From Seohaeicola sp024304985 (lineage in GTDB: Bacteria; Pseudomonadota; Alphaproteobacteria; Rhodobacterales; Rhodobacteraceae): a DNA stretch of 64,000 nt. Location: the NCBI RefSeq assembly GCF_028802875.1, contig NZ_JARAMP010000005.1, positions 124,001 to 188,000 on the forward strand, in the 5' to 3' direction. The position numbers and the translations under genes were made by a program. Below the pieces are notes generated by a model that did not search any database, had not been told where the DNA came from, and saw only the letters and a list, made by a program, of their open reading frames with translations. Each line of letters starts with the position of its first letter. The first letter of the stretch is position 1. Below, piece after piece: positions 1 to 7,895 of the stretch.

Positions 1-506
1 CGGGGCACGGCGCGCATGGCCCCGTAAAGGACATTGGCGGCAAAAGCCCCGAACACGATGGCGAAGGTGAAGGCGGCGACGAAGAAGCTGTAGGTCTTGT
101 GGACCCATTGGGGCGAGGTGCCCAGCGGCACCTTGGCCGCCTGACAGACGATGAAGTCATTGCCCTGCCGGATCGCCTGATCCCAGTCGGGGCAGACCCA
201 TTGGTGCTTGAGATATTCCAGCCCCTGATCCAGTGCGATGACGAAGAACAGGAAAAAGGCGATGTCGGGCACGCCGCGCACGATGGCGATATAGGTCTTG
301 CCGACAAGGCTGAGCGGGGCAAAGCGCGACCGCGCGGCCGAGGCGCCTGCAAAGCCGAAGGCCAGCGCCGCGGGCGCGGTGATCGCCAGCAGCAGCAGCA
401 CGGTGCCGAAAGCCCAGTAGAAATTCAGGTGTTTCCCGGTCGTCAGATAGCAGGCCATCCATGGCAGATCGGACAGCGTGGCTGGATCTGTGCAGAAACT
501 GAACAT
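1..506 (-). CDS. Polar amino acid ABC transporter, inner-membrane permease (partial)
   Basis: This frame opens at an ATG at 504-506 and stays open leftward past the window edge, so only the first ~168 residues are seen. The protein begins MFSFCTDPATLSDLPWMACY and has hydrophobic helices around residues 28-50 and further on, as in HisQ/HisM-type permeases. It lies downstream of a family 3 binding protein and a HisP-type ATPase on the same strand, so it is very probably a permease subunit of the same importer for histidine, arginine or another polar amino acid. The EAA loop that contacts the ATPase would lie outside the window. The exact substrate cannot be read from the sequence. Confidence 0.85.
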   Translation of the reverse strand, partial: MFSFCTDPATLSDLPWMACYLTTGKHLNFYWAFGTVLLLLAITAPAALAFGFAGASAARSRFAPLSLVGKTYIAIVRGVPDIAFFLFFVIALDQGLEYLKHQWVCPDWDQAIRQGNDFIVCQAAKVPLGTSPQWVHKTYSFFVAAFTFAIVFGAFAANVLYGAMRAVP

Positions 507-557
507 GACGGGCCCTGACGCGGAGGTGCGGATTGAGTATTTGCAGCAAGATGAAGC

Positions 558-590
558 AGGGGGCGCCGCGCATCCGTGGCGGCGTCCCCT
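558..590 (-). other. Intercistronic hairpin between binding protein and permease genes
   Basis: The arms at 558-569 and 579-590 pair over about 12 bp with one G-U wobble (AGGGGGCGCC facing GGCGTCCCCT). It sits directly after the binding-protein stop and before the permease start. No T-run follows, so it looks more like a 3' stabiliser or partial attenuator than a full terminator. Such hairpins often let the binding protein be made in excess over the permease; that role is inferred here. Confidence 0.45.
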
Positions 591-602
591 GTCAGGCGTG
601 GA

Positions 603-1331
603 TCAGAAGGTTGCGGCGTCTTCGCCGAACCATTTGGTGATCAGCGTGTTCAGCGTGCCGTCATCCTTCATCGACTGGATGGCCGCGTCGAATTTCGCGC
701 GCAGCTCGGTGTCGCTTTCGCGCAGGCCGATGCCGATACCGCCGCCCAGCTGGACATCCTCGCCCACGAAGCTGAGTTCGCCGCCCGATTCCTCGACGAT
801 CGGGATCAGGTAATCCTTGTCGGCAAAGACGGCATCCGCCTCGCCGTTGCGCACCGAGGCGACGGTTTCTTCAGGCGTGGCGAATTCCAGCAAGGTGGCC
901 CCGCTGGCCGCGACATGGCCGGCCTGAATGGTCGAGGCCTGTGCCGACACGACAGCGCTGGTCACGTCGATATCCGCGGTCAGGCCGACATAGGCCGATG
1001 CTGCGGGGGGGAAGTAGTTTTGCGTGAAATCAATCACTTCATCGCGTTCGGCGGTGATGCTCATGCCCGCGATGATGGTGTCGTAGTTGCCCGACACGAG
1101 GTTGGGGATGATGCCGTCCCAATCGGTGGTGACCCATTCGCAGGTCAGCTCGGCCCGCTTGCACAGCTCGTCACCGACCTCGCGCTCGAAGCCGTCAACC
1201 TCGCCCTTGTCGTTGAGGAAGTTGTAGGGAGGGTAGGCGCCTTCGGTGCCCATGCGGATGGTCTGGCTTTGGGCCAGCGCCATCCCTGCGGTCAGGGCCA
1301 GTGCGGCGGTGGTCAGGATCAGTGTCTTCAT
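603..1331 (-). CDS. Amino acid ABC transporter, periplasmic substrate-binding protein (family 3)
   Basis: A 242-residue periplasmic solute-binding protein of the His/Arg/Lys/octopine type. It starts with a Sec signal peptide (MKTLILTTAALALTAGMALA) cleaved before QSQTIRMG. Family features follow: EGAYPPYNF near the mature N-terminus, VDGFEREVGDELCKR, and the GMSITAERDEVIDFT stretch typical of SBP_bac_3 proteins. ATG 1331 is chosen because AGGAG at 1341-1345 lies 9 nt upstream; TTG 1340 and ATG 1337 are too close to that site. It lies between the ATPase and permease genes of the same importer. Ligand specificity for basic amino acids is family-based inference. Confidence 0.93.
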   Translation of the reverse strand: MKTLILTTAALALTAGMALAQSQTIRMGTEGAYPPYNFLNDKGEVDGFEREVGDELCKRAELTCEWVTTDWDGIIPNLVSGNYDTIIAGMSITAERDEVIDFTQNYFPPAASAYVGLTADIDVTSAVVSAQASTIQAGHVAASGATLLEFATPEETVASVRNGEADAVFADKDYLIPIVEESGGELSFVGEDVQLGGGIGIGLRESDTELRAKFDAAIQSMKDDGTLNTLITKWFGEDAATF

Positions 1332-1402
1332 TGTCATCAACTCCTAGTGAAGGGGGTAACAGGCACGCAAACAGGATACTGGTCAGGAAAGGGGAACGCC
1401 GG

Positions 1403-2191
1403 TCAGGCCGGGACCGAGGCGGACAGGAATTGTTGCAGCCGTTCTGTCTTGGGCGCGCTGAACAGGGTGGCGGGCGGTCCCTGTTCCTCGATCCGGCCCA
1501 GATGCAGAAAGACCACGTGATCCGAGACATCGGCGGCCATGCGCATGTCATGGGTCACGATCATCATCGTGCGCCCCTCGGCGGCCAGATCCTTGATGAC
1601 CTTGACCACTTCCTGCTCCAGTTCCGGATCAAGCGCCGAGGTGGGTTCGTCGAACAAAAGCGCCTCGGGCTCCATGCACAGGGCGCGGGCGATGGCGGCG
1701 CGCTGCTGCTGCCCGCCCGACAACTGCGCGGGATAGGCGTCGCATTTGTCGCCGATGCCGACCTTGTCCAGATAGCGGCGGGCGGATGCCTCGACCTCGG
1801 CCCGGTCGCGCTTGAGCACCGTCACGGGCGCTTCCATCACGTTTTGCAGGATCGTCATGTGGGACCACAGGTTGAACTGCTGGAACACCATGGACAGATT
1901 GGTGCGGATACGCAGCACCTGCCCCGGATCGGCCGGATGGCGGTTCAGCCCCGTCCCCCGCCAGCGCACGGGTTCGCCCTTGAACAGGATCTCGCCCTGC
2001 TGGCTGTCCTCAAGCAGATTGGCGCAGCGCAGCAACGTCGATTTGCCGGAGCCGGAGGAGCCGATCAGCGAGACCACATCGCCGCGCCGGGCCGAGATGT
2101 CCACGCCCTTGAGCACTTCGAGCGCGCCATAGGCTTTGTGCAGATTGCGGATCTCGATGACAGGCGGGGCGTCGGTCAAGGGGGCGTCCAT
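1403..2191 (-). CDS. Amino acid ABC transporter, ATP-binding protein (HisP/GlnQ type)
   Basis: A 262-residue cytoplasmic ATPase that powers uptake. Walker A is GSSGSGKS at residues 44-51, the signature is LSGGQQQR, Walker B is ALLFDEPTSALDPE, and the switch His lies in VTHDMR. The length and the insertion after the Q-loop match the polar amino acid import ATPases. It is the first gene of a minus-strand operon with the binding protein 70 bp downstream and the permease after that. Inverted repeats at 2226-2270 upstream may be control sites. Confidence 0.95.
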   Translation of the reverse strand: MDAPLTDAPPVIEIRNLHKAYGALEVLKGVDISARRGDVVSLIGSSGSGKSTLLRCANLLEDSQQGEILFKGEPVRWRGTGLNRHPADPGQVLRIRTNLSMVFQQFNLWSHMTILQNVMEAPVTVLKRDRAEVEASARRYLDKVGIGDKCDAYPAQLSGGQQQRAAIARALCMEPEALLFDEPTSALDPELEQEVVKVIKDLAAEGRTMMIVTHDMRMAADVSDHVVFLHLGRIEEQGPPATLFSAPKTERLQQFLSASVPA

Positions 2192-2225
2192 TGTTCAGGG
2201 CGGGTTCATCGTGATGTTAGCGTCA

Positions 2226-2270
2226 CAATAGGGCGGAAAAAATGGCCTATTGCAACTTCCAAAACGGAAG
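2226..2270 (-). promoter_or_regulatory. Two inverted repeats upstream of the amino acid ABC operon
   Basis: CAATAGG (2226-2232) is mirrored by CCTATTG (2246-2252) with a 13-nt spacer. Next to it CTTCC (2256-2260) is mirrored by GGAAG (2266-2270). Both lie 35-80 bp upstream of the ATPase start, where an operator or promoter of the transporter operon would be expected. I could not match them to a known regulator. Confidence 0.3.
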
Positions 2271-2326
2271 AATTCGCGCCGTGGCGGGCGAAATGACCCT
2301 TGGTCAAGCCCGGAACGGAGGCTGGT

Positions 2327-3070
2327 TCACGCCACCGGCGCGTCCGGCGTGGGCACGGACAGATAGGCGCTGACAGGGATCTGGACGAGGCCGCGCAGCA
2401 TCAGGGCGGCGCGCGTGTCCGCATCCAGCCCGGCGATGGCGGTTGCGATGGCGGCGGCCAGGGGCGCGGGGTCAGCGTGGCGCGCGGTGATATAGGGCAG
2501 GCCGGGGGTGGGGGCGGTGCGGTCCAGCACCCGCAGCCGGGCGGTGGCGGGATCATGGCGACGGGCCAGTTCCCATGTCACGGCGTCGATGGCGGCCATG
2601 GCGGCGCGGCCTTCGGCCACGGCGCGCAGCGCGGCACGGTGCGATCCGGTGGCCGATGGCCGTGTCAGGCGCAGGTTATGCGCGGCAAAATAGGTGGCCG
2701 GCGCGGCCCAGCCCGATTGCGATCCGCCCTCGTTATAGGCGAAGATATCGCCAGCGAAATCAGACAGTTGTGCGCGGTCGTCCTGTGCGTTCACGACCAG
2801 AACGCTGCAATAATGGCCCGGCGCGCAGCCGGGCAGGCCGAAATCCGGCGTTCCGACCAGCGTCACCCTGTCATGCAGGCGGGTGCGGAACGGCATCCCG
2901 CAGGTCTGCGACAGCAGCAGGTCGGGCCGCTGCCAATGGTCCATGTAATCGGTGAACCCACGTGTCAGCGCGGCAGGGCCATGGCCCAATGCGCCGCGGA
3001 TCGCCTGCCAATATGTATCCGTCGCGGCCCGCAGTTCGGGCCAGTCATACATCGGCAGGCTGGCGATCAT
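2327..3070 (-). CDS. PhnD-like phosphonate/phosphate-type binding-fold protein without signal peptide
   Basis: A 247-residue protein with the type 2 periplasmic-binding fold of the PhnD family. Visible family-like stretches are LLLSQTCGMPF, GHYCSVLVVNAQD, the ...YNEGGSQSGWAAP stretch and AAIDAVTWELARR. PhnD proteins normally carry a signal peptide; this one begins MIASLPMYDWPELRAATD with no hydrophobic core, so it is probably cytoplasmic or exported some other way. No ATPase or permease gene is next to it. Its start overlaps the stop of the upstream TerB-like gene by ATGA, implying translational coupling. A binding or sensing role for a small oxyanion-like ligand is inference. Confidence 0.75.
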   Translation of the reverse strand: MIASLPMYDWPELRAATDTYWQAIRGALGHGPAALTRGFTDYMDHWQRPDLLLSQTCGMPFRTRLHDRVTLVGTPDFGLPGCAPGHYCSVLVVNAQDDRAQLSDFAGDIFAYNEGGSQSGWAAPATYFAAHNLRLTRPSATGSHRAALRAVAEGRAAMAAIDAVTWELARRHDPATARLRVLDRTAPTPGLPYITARHADPAPLAAAIATAIAGLDADTRAALMLRGLVQIPVSAYLSVPTPDAPVA

Positions 3071-3510
3071 CCGCGCGCCTGTATCCGTTGGCGCGCCACG
3101 GCGCTGTCCTGATCAGAGACCCCCAGCATGGACGAGACCATGCGGACCAGCGCATCCTCGGCCCCGTCGCGGGCCCCATCGGCCAGCGCCACCTGCCACA
3201 GCGCCTCGATCACGGCGAGACGATCCTCATAGGGGACGGCGTCCTTGATCGCGCGGGTGAAGCGCACGGTATCGGGTGCCTCGCTTTCCAGCACCTCTGC
3301 CTCTTTTCGCAGCGCAATGGTGGCGTGCGGGGCAAGACCATAGCGCTGCATCAGGATGCGGTCGATTCTGTGCAGTTCGGTTTCGGCATAGTCGCCATCG
3401 GCGCGGGCGATCCGCACCAGCAGCGCGCCAAGCGCCAGACGCGCATCCGCATCGGGCAGCGGGCGATCTGGGCTGGATTGGGTCAGGCGTTTCAGAAGAT
3501 CGGCAAACAT
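3067..3510 (-). CDS. TerB-like tellurite-resistance-type domain protein, copy 1
   Basis: A 147-residue all-helical protein of the TerB-like family, with the hallmark acidic segments ALLVRIARADGDYAETELHRID and ALWQVALADGARDGAEDALV. TerB folds carry two acidic loops that bind metal; the protein likely acts in the cytoplasm at the membrane. It is the same length as the next gene upstream (3586-4029) and clearly paralogous (LALGAL, IDRI/LDRLL, LEAL/IEAL). Its stop overlaps the PhnD-like start by four bases. Despite the family name, tellurite resistance is not implied. The specific function is unknown. Confidence 0.8.
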   Translation of the reverse strand: MFADLLKRLTQSSPDRPLPDADARLALGALLVRIARADGDYAETELHRIDRILMQRYGLAPHATIALRKEAEVLESEAPDTVRFTRAIKDAVPYEDRLAVIEALWQVALADGARDGAEDALVRMVSSMLGVSDQDSAVARQRIQARG

Positions 3511-3585
3511 CGGGGCGGTCTTTCTTTTGGCATGATGCGGCAGAGGCCGCGTTGACCCCTAAGGATGAGGCGTATGGTGCACAGG

Positions 3586-4029
3586 TCAACCGCTCTCGGC
3601 GCGGGCGCGGGTCAGGGCTTCGTGAAGATCCGCCTCGTCCAGACCCAACATGACGCGGGTGGTGTGGATTTCCTCGATCTCTTCGACATGGGGCATGCCA
3701 TCGGCCAGCATCACCTCGCACAGCGCCTCGAGCGCGGAGAGGCGATGCGCGTGATCCAGTTCCGCCCGGATCAGTTCGGCGAACGCATCGGTATGCGGCG
3801 CGCGGGCGTCCAGCTTTTCGCAGGTGGCGCGCATCTTGGCCGCCGCGACCGGGTTCAGGCCGAACAGCCGTGCCAGCAGGCGGTCGATGCGCTGAATCTC
3901 GGTCAGTTTGTAGCTGTGATCGGACTTGGCCACCCGCACCATCAGCGCGCCAAGCGCCAGTTGCGCGTCCGGTTGCGGCAGCGGCACCTCATGGCTGGAG
4001 CGGAAGGATTTGAGCAGTTTTCCAAGCAT
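3586..4029 (-). CDS. TerB-like domain protein, copy 2
   Basis: A 147-residue paralogue of the protein at 3067-3510. It shows the same plan: MLGKLLKSF at the N-terminus, LALGALMVRVAKSDHSYKL, and a second acidic segment LEALCEVMLADGMPHVEE. The reading frame stays open upstream to 4137, but MLGKLL at 4029 is chosen because it gives the same length and N-terminus as the paralogue. The exported-protein gene upstream (3989-4861) runs 41 bp into this one in another frame, so the two are likely cotranscribed. The pair probably arose by tandem duplication. Confidence 0.78.
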   Translation of the reverse strand: MLGKLLKSFRSSHEVPLPQPDAQLALGALMVRVAKSDHSYKLTEIQRIDRLLARLFGLNPVAAAKMRATCEKLDARAPHTDAFAELIRAELDHAHRLSALEALCEVMLADGMPHVEEIEEIHTTRVMLGLDEADLHEALTRARAESG

Positions 4030-4861
4030 GCGGCGAGAGTATCGCGCGCCTGTCAGCGTGCCAAGATACCGCCCTGCGGTTGAGTGGTGACTGTTGCATT
4101 CTGCCCATGACGGCAACGCGCGAATAGAGGATATCATCCACCGCGATCCCGCCCGGATCGGTGTTCAGCACCACAAGCCCCGCGATGGCGGGTGCGCCGC
4201 TGGCGGTGCCGAAGCCCAACGCGGTGAGTCCGCTGGACAGCCCTGTGACGGGGCGGGCCAGAACATGGCCGTCGCGGTCCAGCACGATTACCTCGACCGT
4301 GCCGCGCGGGGCGGGGCGCGTGCCCAGCGGATCGGCGTAATCGGCATGGACCAGCAGGCCCACCGCGGCCTGATCGTGATCGAACAGGATCGCCAGCGAC
4401 CCCTCGCCACGTCCCGACAGGGCCGCAAACCCGTCTGGCCCGATGGGAAAGACCGCGTTCGATCCAAAGCCGCGATGCTGCGCGATGGCGATGCCCTGAT
4501 CCGGCGGGCCTGTCTCAAGCTGCAAGGGGGGCAAGGCGCGGGCGATGGCGAGCGTGTCGAAACGCGCCCCCGTCTGCTGCGTCAGGATGGCGGGGGATTG
4601 TCCGGTGAAATGGCTGGCGACCCGGATGCCATCGCCGCGATGGGGGGCAGACAGAAGATGGCCCGGTTCGGGGCGGGCGGGCCATGCCTCGAACCCTTCG
4701 ATCCGGTCAAGTTCCTGTCGCAGCACCTCATAGGGGCGAGGCAGGATGGAGTCGGCTTGGGCCGGGCCGCCCGCCCAGATCGCGGTGCAGAAGATCAGCG
4801 CGGCCACGCCGCACCGACGCGCGATTGCGGAATAATAGCGCAGGTTGCACAGGCTTGTCAC
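3989..4861 (-). CDS. Exported protein of unknown function
   Basis: A 290-residue protein with an N-terminal hydrophobic signal around residues 15-35 (CGVAALIFCTAIWAGGPAQA) and cleavage expected after AQA. The mature part is rich in Gly and Ala, with beta-type segments such as GSLAILFDHDQAAVGLLVHAD and VEVIVLDRDGHVLARPVTG, suggesting an extracytoplasmic beta-sandwich. I do not recognise a family. The GTG at 4861 is preceded by AGGAG five bases upstream. It heads a minus-strand group with two TerB-like genes and the PhnD-like gene, and its 3' end overlaps the next gene by 41 bp. Confidence 0.6.
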   Translation of the reverse strand: MTSLCNLRYYSAIARRCGVAALIFCTAIWAGGPAQADSILPRPYEVLRQELDRIEGFEAWPARPEPGHLLSAPHRGDGIRVASHFTGQSPAILTQQTGARFDTLAIARALPPLQLETGPPDQGIAIAQHRGFGSNAVFPIGPDGFAALSGRGEGSLAILFDHDQAAVGLLVHADYADPLGTRPAPRGTVEVIVLDRDGHVLARPVTGLSSGLTALGFGTASGAPAIAGLVVLNTDPGGIAVDDILYSRVAVMGRMQQSPLNRRAVSWHADRRAILSPHAWKTAQILPLQP

Positions 4862-4933
4862 ATTCGCTCCTCAAATTCACCCTTTTGCGGTGCCAGCGTG
4901 GTGCGATGTTACAGCGCGAAGGGACAGTCTGCC

Positions 4934-5491
4934 ATGACCAGCGCCTCGGAACCGACGGGTTACCATATCGCGGGCACTGCCGAAGCGGTGGCCGGGCCTT
5001 TGCGGCATGAGGCGCTGTCCTTCGATTGGGACGGCGACGATCTGGACCGGCTGCGGCGGATGATGTCGCGCAAAGGTGTGGATCTGGAAACGGCGGCACA
5101 GGTGTTTTTCAAAGGCTTGCCAGAACGTTACAACATGATTGCCAAGACTGACCTGCTGCCGCAGGCGCAGGCGCGCTGCAATCTTCTGGACAGTATCCAC
5201 CGGCGCATTGCCTGTGGCTTCTACCTGCCCGATCCCGAGCGCGGTCTGGGCCATGCACGCGGGCAGATGCAGCTCTGGATCGAGCGTCAGCGGGTGGACG
5301 GGACGGCCGGACGCTCGGGCCGCTGGGTGTTTGACAACAGCCTGCTGGACATTCAGGTGACAGGGCCCGCCCGCCCCATCATCGTGCAGCGCCCGGTCGA
5401 ACCTGCGGCACTGGACAGCCTGTGGAAGCGCCTTGCGCGGATGCTGCGGCGCGAGCGTCAGATCAAGCCACCCTGCGAGTTGGAGAACTGA
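4934..5491 (+). CDS. Hypothetical protein
   Basis: A 185-residue soluble protein that I do not recognise. The ATG at 4934 follows a purine-rich AAGGGA site; the frame is open further upstream but that part is antisense to the exported-protein gene and has the composition of a shadow frame. Features include a DWDGDDLDRLRRMM segment near residue 30, FFKGLPERYNMI near residue 60, and a basic C-terminus (LARMLRRERQIK). No signal peptide or membrane segment is seen. It is divergent from 3989-4861 and convergent with pyrG. Confidence 0.65.
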   Translation: MTSASEPTGYHIAGTAEAVAGPLRHEALSFDWDGDDLDRLRRMMSRKGVDLETAAQVFFKGLPERYNMIAKTDLLPQAQARCNLLDSIHRRIACGFYLPDPERGLGHARGQMQLWIERQRVDGTAGRSGRWVFDNSLLDIQVTGPARPIIVQRPVEPAALDSLWKRLARMLRRERQIKPPCELEN

Positions 5492-5503
5492 GGCCGCACA
5501 GCC

Positions 5504-7147
5504 TCAGACCAGACGCGAGGTTTCCACGGCGGCGCGCACGAAATCGGCGAAAAGCGGATGCGGCGCGAAGGGTTTCGACTTCAGCTCGGGGTGGAACTGC
5601 ACGCCGATGAACCACGGGTGATCCTTCCATTCCACGATCTCTGGCAGGCTGCCATCGGGGGACATGCCCGAGAATTGCAGCCCGCAGCTTTCCAGTTTTT
5701 CGCGGTAGCGGATATCCACCTCATAGCGGTGGCGGTGGCGTTCCTCGATCGTGGTGGTGCCGTAGACGCGCGCCACCAGTGACCCCGGTGCCAGAGTCGC
5801 GTCATAGGCGCCCAGACGCATGGTGCCGCCTTTGTCGTCACCCAGTTTGCGTTCGACCTTGTGGTTGCCCTGCACCCATTCCTTGAGGTGATAGACCACA
5901 GGTTCAAACCGCTTCTTGCCGGATTCGTGGTCGAACTCCTCGGACCCGGCGGTGGTCAGGCCCGCCACATTGCGCGCGGCCTCGATCACGGCCATCTGCA
6001 TGCCCAGACAGATGCCCAGATAGGGGATGTTGCGGGTGCGGGCGAATTCGGCGGCCTTGATCTTGCCCTCCGTGCCGCGCTCGCCAAACCCGCCGGGCAC
6101 CAGAATGGCGTGGAAACCCTCCAGATACGGGGCGGGGTCCTGGGTGTCGAAAATCTCGGCATCGACCCATTCCACATTGACCTTGACCCGGTTGGCCATG
6201 CCGCCATGGGTCAAAGCCTCCTTGATGGATTTATAGGCATCCTCAAGCTGGGTGTATTTGCCCACGATGGCCACGTTCACCGCGCCATCGGTATTGTGGA
6301 TGCGGTCCACCACATCCTCCCACACGGTCAGGTCGGGGCGCGGGGCGGGGCTGATCTGGAACGCGTCAAGCACGGCCTGATCCAGACCTTCGCGGTGATA
6401 GGCCAGCGGCGCCTCATAGATCGAGTTCAGGTCATAGGCGGCAACAACCGCCTCTTTGCGGACGTTGCAGAACAGCGCGATCTTCTCGCGTTCCTTTTCC
6501 GGGATCGGATGTTCCGACCGGCAGACAAGGATATCGGGCGCGATACCGATGCTTTGCAATTCCTTGACCGAGTGCTGGGTGGGTTTCGTCTTCAACTCGC
6601 CGCTCGCCGCCAGATAGGGCAGCAGCGTCAGATGCATAAAGATGCACTGGCCGCGCGGGCGGTCATGGGAAAACTGGCGGATCGCCTCGAAGAACGGCAG
6701 GCCCTCGATATCGCCGACGGTGCCGCCGATCTCGCACAGCATGAAATCGACCTCGTCGGAGCCTACCGCCAGGAAATCCTTGATCTCGTTGGTGACATGC
6801 GGGATCACCTGAATGGTCTTGCCCAGGTAATCGCCACGGCGTTCCTTTTCCAGCACGTTGGAATAGATGCGCCCGGAACTGACCGAGTCGGTCTTGCGCG
6901 CGGCCACGCCGGTGAAGCGCTCGTAATGGCCAAGGTCCAGATCGGTTTCCGCGCCGTCATCTGTCACGAACACCTCTCCATGCTCGAAAGGCGACATCGT
7001 GCCGGGATCGACGTTCAGATAGGGGTCCAGCTTGCGCAACCGCACGGAAAAGCCGCGCGCCTGCAACAGTGCGCCCAAAGCCGCCGAAGCCAGACCCTTG
7101 CCCAGCGACGATACAACCCCGCCCGTGATGAAAATATAGCGTGCCAT
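5504..7147 (-). CDS. pyrG: CTP synthase
   Basis: A full-length 547-residue CTP synthase, which aminates UTP to CTP using ATP and glutamine, the last step of pyrimidine nucleotide synthesis. The N-terminal synthetase domain has the P-loop-like GGVVSSLGKG (residues 9-18) and the MLCEIGGTVGDIE segment. The C-terminal class I amidotransferase domain has the oxyanion motif PGGFGERG, the nucleophile Cys in GICLGMQ (about residue 381) and the His/Glu pair near the end (FHPEL). It lies downstream of secG on the same strand, an arrangement common in related bacteria. A 21-bp palindrome lies at 7270-7290 between them. Confidence 0.98.
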   Translation of the reverse strand: MARYIFITGGVVSSLGKGLASAALGALLQARGFSVRLRKLDPYLNVDPGTMSPFEHGEVFVTDDGAETDLDLGHYERFTGVAARKTDSVSSGRIYSNVLEKERRGDYLGKTIQVIPHVTNEIKDFLAVGSDEVDFMLCEIGGTVGDIEGLPFFEAIRQFSHDRPRGQCIFMHLTLLPYLAASGELKTKPTQHSVKELQSIGIAPDILVCRSEHPIPEKEREKIALFCNVRKEAVVAAYDLNSIYEAPLAYHREGLDQAVLDAFQISPAPRPDLTVWEDVVDRIHNTDGAVNVAIVGKYTQLEDAYKSIKEALTHGGMANRVKVNVEWVDAEIFDTQDPAPYLEGFHAILVPGGFGERGTEGKIKAAEFARTRNIPYLGICLGMQMAVIEAARNVAGLTTAGSEEFDHESGKKRFEPVVYHLKEWVQGNHKVERKLGDDKGGTMRLGAYDATLAPGSLVARVYGTTTIEERHRHRYEVDIRYREKLESCGLQFSGMSPDGSLPEIVEWKDHPWFIGVQFHPELKSKPFAPHPLFADFVRAAVETSRLV

Positions 7148-7269
7148 CGGTTGGCGTCCCCCGTCGTTCAGGCTGCGTCTCTCAGCGAATTAGCGCCTTT
7201 TGCGGATGTCTCCGACCGCAGCACCACGGGATTTGACCCATAGAGGATTCGCGGACAAAAGGCAAGCTG

Positions 7270-7290
7270 GCCGCAACATGATGTTGCGGC
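7270..7290. promoter_or_regulatory. 21-bp perfect palindrome between secG and pyrG
   Basis: GCCGCAACAT at 7270-7279 is repeated in inverse as ATGTTGCGGC at 7281-7290 around one central G. The symmetry and single-base centre fit a dimeric repressor or activator site better than an RNA hairpin, and no T-run follows. It lies 123 bp upstream of pyrG and 29 bp past the secG stop. The binding protein is unknown. Confidence 0.4.
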
Positions 7291-7318
7291 GAGCGATGGT
7301 GTCTCAATCCCTTGTGGA

Positions 7319-7675
7319 TCAGTCGGCGCGCGGCACCAGCGGGGCGTTGTCGCCAGCGGGCGGGGGCAGCAAATCGCCTGCCGGCACCGCCGGATCGGCC
7401 GCCGGGGCCGACCTTTCGGTCCCGATGCGGTCCAGCACCGAAGAGCCTGCCGATTTCTGCGCCGCGATGATGGTCAGCGTGATCGAGGTGCAGATGAAGG
7501 CAATCGCCAGAACCCATGTCACCTTGGCCAGCGCCGTCGCCGCCGAGCGGCCCGACATCACGCCACCACCGCCGCCACCCATGCCAAGACCGCCGCCCTC
7601 GGACCGCTGCATCAGCACGACGCCGATCAGCGCCAGCGCCAGAAGAAGGTGGATGATGAGGATGACGTTTTCCAT
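7319..7675 (-). CDS. secG: Preprotein translocase subunit SecG
   Basis: A 118-residue SecG, the small third subunit of the SecYEG channel. It has two membrane helices (about residues 4-22 and 51-71) joined by the characteristic cytoplasmic MQRSEGGGLGMGGGGGG loop and GRSAATALAK. The C-terminal tail is Pro/Ala-rich as in other alphaproteobacterial SecG proteins. It is transcribed toward pyrG. The length is normal for the group. Confidence 0.93.
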   Translation of the reverse strand: MENVILIIHLLLALALIGVVLMQRSEGGGLGMGGGGGGVMSGRSAATALAKVTWVLAIAFICTSITLTIIAAQKSAGSSVLDRIGTERSAPAADPAVPAGDLLPPPAGDNAPLVPRAD

Positions 7676-7895
7676 GGACGATCGCCTGACTGGTCTGGGT
7701 GGGCCGTGTTCTGCCGTGCTATCTAGGCAATTTGATCACGCGGGGCAACCCGCGAAACGGGGCGGCCTCATGTCCTGCCTGGCAAGCGGTGCAGAAAGCG
7801 GTGTGATTGGGGGGGTGCCCTCCAGTTTCCGGTTTCATGTGGCCGCATGGGTCGATATGAAGGCGCGGGTTTGATCCAGCAAAGAAGGACTCGCA

